Source: GCA-2705995 sp965661625 (GTDB taxonomy: Bacteria; Bacteroidota; Bacteroidia; Flavobacteriales_G; Salibacteraceae). Taken from it: a stretch of 64,000 bases of DNA. Below are positions 61,683-64,000 of the stretch, piece after piece. Every line of letters starts with the position of its first letter. The first letter of the stretch is position 1. The translations under genes and the position numbers were made by a program. The stretch spans positions 62,001 to 126,000 of the forward strand of contig CBFIEM010000008.1 in NCBI GenBank assembly GCA_965661625.1, given 5' to 3'. The notes below the pieces were generated by a model that saw nothing but the letters and a program-made list of their open reading frames with translations, made no database searches and was not told where the DNA came from.

Positions 61683-62429
61683 CTATTCTGGTTTCCCAAC
61701 AATTTCAGTTGGTGGATATCCGAAGTATTTCTTAAAGGAAAATGAGAAATAGCTAACACTATTGAACCCCACCGAATAAGCAACTTCAGAGATATTCCCC
61801 CCACGTTGCTCAAGCAGTTGTTTTGCTTGTTCTAAGCGGTATTCACGCAGTAATTGGTTAAATGTTTTGTCTGTAATTGTTTTTACCCTGCGTTGAATAG
61901 TTGATTTGCTCAGCCCTAACGATACCACAATATCTTCGATAGCGTAGTGTGAATTCTCCAGGTTTTCAGAGAAAAGGTCCATCAGCTCTCGCATGAAAAC
62001 CGACTCAGTAGATTCCACCTCGCGTTTTTCAGACTCAAGCAAGGCCTTCGCCTTAATTCGTTTTCGGATATCGATAAGGTTATACACTCGAGCAACAAGC
62101 TCTTTCGCATTAAATGGTTTCGTAATGTAATCGTCAGCTCCTATTTCTAAGCCTTTAATCTTGGACTCCGCGAGTGTTTTTGCGGTAAGGAGAATTACAG
62201 GGGTGTTAGATATTCTAGCATTACCCCTTACCTCTTTTACAAGCGTATAGCCATCCATCTCAGGCATCATGATATCCGAAATAATCAAATCAGGCTCTTT
62301 TGCAATGGCCAGCTCTAAGCCCATTTTTCCTTCGCTTGCTGCAATAACATGAAAGCCTTTAAAGTTTAAAATTTCTTCCAAGTTTTCTTTAACCGAAGGG
62401 TCATCTTCTATGATTAATGCCAAAGCCAT
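61683..62429 (-). CDS. response regulator with AraC-type DNA-binding domain
   Basis: This 248-aa protein has a receiver domain (about 3-120) with acidic Asp9/Asp10, phospho-acceptor Asp52 (IISDIMMPEMDGY), Thr82 and Lys104 (TKPFNAKEL), a linker helix (about 120-145), and a C-terminal AraC-type HTH (about 148-245: IVVSLGLSKSTIQRRVKTITDKTFNQLLREYRLEQAKQLL; ISEVAYSVGFNSVSYFSFSFKKYFGYPP). It binds DNA when phosphorylated. The likely partner is the divergent GAF/PAS sensor gene, 55 bp away. Similar modules form the C-terminal half of Bacteroidota hybrid two-component systems. Confidence 0.92.
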   Translation of the reverse strand: MALALIIEDDPSVKENLEEILNFKGFHVIAASEGKMGLELAIAKEPDLIISDIMMPEMDGYTLVKEVRGNARISNTPVILLTAKTLAESKIKGLEIGADDYITKPFNAKELVARVYNLIDIRKRIKAKALLESEKREVESTESVFMRELMDLFSENLENSHYAIEDIVVSLGLSKSTIQRRVKTITDKTFNQLLREYRLEQAKQLLEQRGGNISEVAYSVGFNSVSYFSFSFKKYFGYPPTEIVGKPE

Positions 62430-62484
62430 AGTGTAGAACTCAAAAAATAACGATTTTTAGTGTTTCGAAGTTAAACTATTTCCC

Positions 62485-64000
62485 TTGCAGCAAGAACAAT
62501 TTCATACGGAATCCTTTTCCCATAAGAGCCTCAACCTCAATTGGGCAAAAAAACTAACTGCCATACAGAAAGTGCTTCGCAAGCAAGGAGCGTTAAAAGA
62601 TCGGCTGCAAATTGTTTTAGAAATCATCGGCGAAGAATTATTGGCAGACCGTTGCTACCTCTTTCAAAATATCGAAACTGAAGCATCTACACTAATGATG
62701 CGCCAATATGTGTTTTGGAACAAAAATGATCAGGTCGTAGATATCACGGAGTTTGCAAATGCTTCGATACCCTACACTCATTTTCCAGGTTTAGAACAAA
62801 CTTTCCAAAAGGGGAATCACTTTCAAGCAATCGCAAGTGAAATTCAAGACTCCAGTCTTCGTTCAACCATGGAGGGGAGGGATGTTATGTCTGTCCTTTT
62901 TTATCCCATCAAATCCGGTGAGGAACTTTGGGGGTTTATCGGATTAGAAGAGTGTAATTTCAATAAGTCTTTTTCTGAAGAAGAAGTTTCCTTCATAGAT
63001 TCTGTTGCTGCTTTTATAGACCTCACCCTAGAATCAGAGCAACTCAAGAGCAAGCTTGAGAAACGCGATAAACAACTTGAAATAGCAATTGAATCCTCTC
63101 ACGATGGGTTCTGGTACATCAATTTGACTACAAATAAGATGTACTTGAGCAAGCAATGGAAAGCAATGCTTGGATATGAGGAAGACGAATTAGACAGTTC
63201 TTTTGAAATTTTTGAGTCACTGCTACACCCTGAAGATCGCGCGCTCGTTCTTCAAGCACTCGATCCTTTTAATCGACTTAATCATGGAACATTTGAATAT
63301 GAATATCGCATTCGGAATAAAGCTGGATCCTACACGTGGGTGTTAACTCAAGCGTATGTAAAAAAAGACACGAATGGCAATCCAATATCACTCGTAGGGA
63401 CAAATATTGACATCAGTTCTAGGATCAATTACAAACATCATATTGAGCAAAAAGAGGAGGAGTATAGCACCATTGTCAATTCGGTGCACGAGATTATCTT
63501 TCAAATTGATCAAAACGAGCACTTCACATTTTTAAACAGAGCTTGGGCAGATATCACTGGTTTTGAAGTAGAAGAATGCATGGGAACCCACATTCGGGAT
63601 TACATTTTTCCGGACGACCGAAAGCAGGCCTTTGAAAACCTTCCCGCACATGGAAATCCAAATACCCGCGAAAACCTCAGTTTCGAAATTCGATTTATAA
63701 GTGCCTCATCTGGTTCGTTGTGGTTTAAAGTTCACGTTTCGGTAGAATATAATTCCAATGGACTTTTAAGCAATGCTTTTGGGACAATCATTGATATAAA
63801 TCAACGAAAACTAGCTGAAATTGCTCAACGGGAAACGGAAGAAAGGTTCCGTCTAATGTCCGAAACGATGTCTGACTTAATATGCATGCATAAGCCTGAT
63901 GGCACAATGACTTATGTTTCGCCTTCAATTCGTGAGATGTTGGGATTTAGTCCGAGTGATTTTCTCGATCACTCCCCTTATGAATTCATTCATAAGGAGG
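62485..64000 (+). CDS. GAF/PAS multi-domain sensor protein, probably a histidine kinase (3' part beyond the window)
   Basis: An open frame runs from just after TAG 62467-62469 region to the window end without a stop. There is no early ATG; TTG 62485 (QQEQFHTESFSH) is the most likely start. Domains seen: GAF-like (about 20-185, ending SFIDSVAAFIDLTLE), PAS1 (about 200-320, SSHDGFWYINL...HPEDRALV), PAS2 (about 330-450, VNSVHEIIFQIDQNEHFTFLNRAWADITGF...FPDDRKQAF) and the start of PAS3 (MSDLICMHKPDGTMTYVSPSIREMLGF). The kinase core would lie outside the window, so the histidine kinase call is inferred from this architecture and from the divergent response regulator. Confidence 0.8.
   Translation, partial: MQQEQFHTESFSHKSLNLNWAKKLTAIQKVLRKQGALKDRLQIVLEIIGEELLADRCYLFQNIETEASTLMMRQYVFWNKNDQVVDITEFANASIPYTHFPGLEQTFQKGNHFQAIASEIQDSSLRSTMEGRDVMSVLFYPIKSGEELWGFIGLEECNFNKSFSEEEVSFIDSVAAFIDLTLESEQLKSKLEKRDKQLEIAIESSHDGFWYINLTTNKMYLSKQWKAMLGYEEDELDSSFEIFESLLHPEDRALVLQALDPFNRLNHGTFEYEYRIRNKAGSYTWVLTQAYVKKDTNGNPISLVGTNIDISSRINYKHHIEQKEEEYSTIVNSVHEIIFQIDQNEHFTFLNRAWADITGFEVEECMGTHIRDYIFPDDRKQAFENLPAHGNPNTRENLSFEIRFISASSGSLWFKVHVSVEYNSNGLLSNAFGTIIDINQRKLAEIAQRETEERFRLMSETMSDLICMHKPDGTMTYVSPSIREMLGFSPSDFLDHSPYEFIHKE

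Noticed and set aside
1..64000. CRISPR arrays, insertion sequences, prophage, rRNA or tRNA genes
   Set aside because: No regularly spaced direct repeats, transposase-like frames, phage proteins, or tRNA-like cloverleaf sequence were recognised by reading both strands.

Overview
The window looks like a chromosomal stretch of a Bacteroidota bacterium, most likely a Flavobacteriales-type marine or free-living organism. Seen directly: a short primary sigma factor (286 aa) of the Bacteroidota type, about 27 promoter -10 boxes of the form TAnnTTTG or its TTCG/TTAG variants, almost no Shine-Dalgarno sequences, a type IX secretion (T9SS) C-terminal sorting domain on an M1 aminopeptidase, and families largely confined to the phylum (DUF4271, DUF3098, DUF5686, HU-CCDC81/SPOR). 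There are no rRNA or tRNA genes, no insertion sequences, no phage genes and no CRISPR array that I can see. The region is a dense housekeeping backbone.

Layout. 1-5.5 kb: the tail of a possible glycosyltransferase gene, then leftward rnpA - S41 protease - O-antigen-ligase-like gene and DUF4271 - hemD. 5.5-14 kb: gcdH, a 1153-aa SprA-like outer-membrane barrel, xth, an OmpA-type lipoprotein and a second S41 protease. 14-20 kb: leftward polyprenyl synthase, rlmN, and the Bacteroidota block ftsX - DUF3098 - uppP - truB - queA. 20-28 kb: leuS, a 55-aa basic protein, sucA - sucB - LTxxQ-type protein. 28-36 kb: TIGR01777 epimerase, an MMPL/RND exporter - rfbA - short-chain prenyl synthase operon, a DUF5686 outer-membrane protein and a radical SAM/SPASM enzyme. 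36-41 kb: the translation block rplM - rpsI, rpsB - tsf - pyrH - frr, interrupted by an oppositely oriented DUF2461 gene. 41-49 kb: kbl, gdhA, purT, dprA, a DUF1571-like protein with an inserted LysM domain, and a CCDC81/SPOR protein. 49-53 kb: ECF sigma - membrane anti-sigma-like protein - exported Tyr-repeat (DUF4097-like) protein, an alpha/beta hydrolase and the primary sigma factor. 53-59 kb: marR/acyP divergent pair, metallophosphoesterase, hemJ, thioesterase - OMP, and an Lhr-type helicase. 59-64 kb: T9SS M1 aminopeptidase, a response regulator with AraC-type DNA-binding domain, and a divergent GAF/PAS sensor gene cut by the window end.

How genes connect: TCA cycle (sucAB), lysine/tryptophan catabolism (gcdH), nitrogen and purine metabolism (gdhA, purT, kbl), haem synthesis (hemD, hemJ), isoprenoid/envelope carriers (two prenyl synthases, uppP, rfbA, O-antigen ligase) and envelope proteases/outer-membrane proteins dominate. 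I did not find a clearly new defence or mobile system. The most interesting signals are regulatory and architectural: many -10 boxes that end only 4-8 nt from the start codon (near-leaderless mRNAs), a 17-bp identical promoter/start segment shared by queA and rplM, a REP-like double inverted repeat upstream of rplM, the tyrosine-repeat solenoid in the ECF operon, a LysM domain spliced into a DUF1571-like protein, and an in-frame 9-bp repeat in rnpA.
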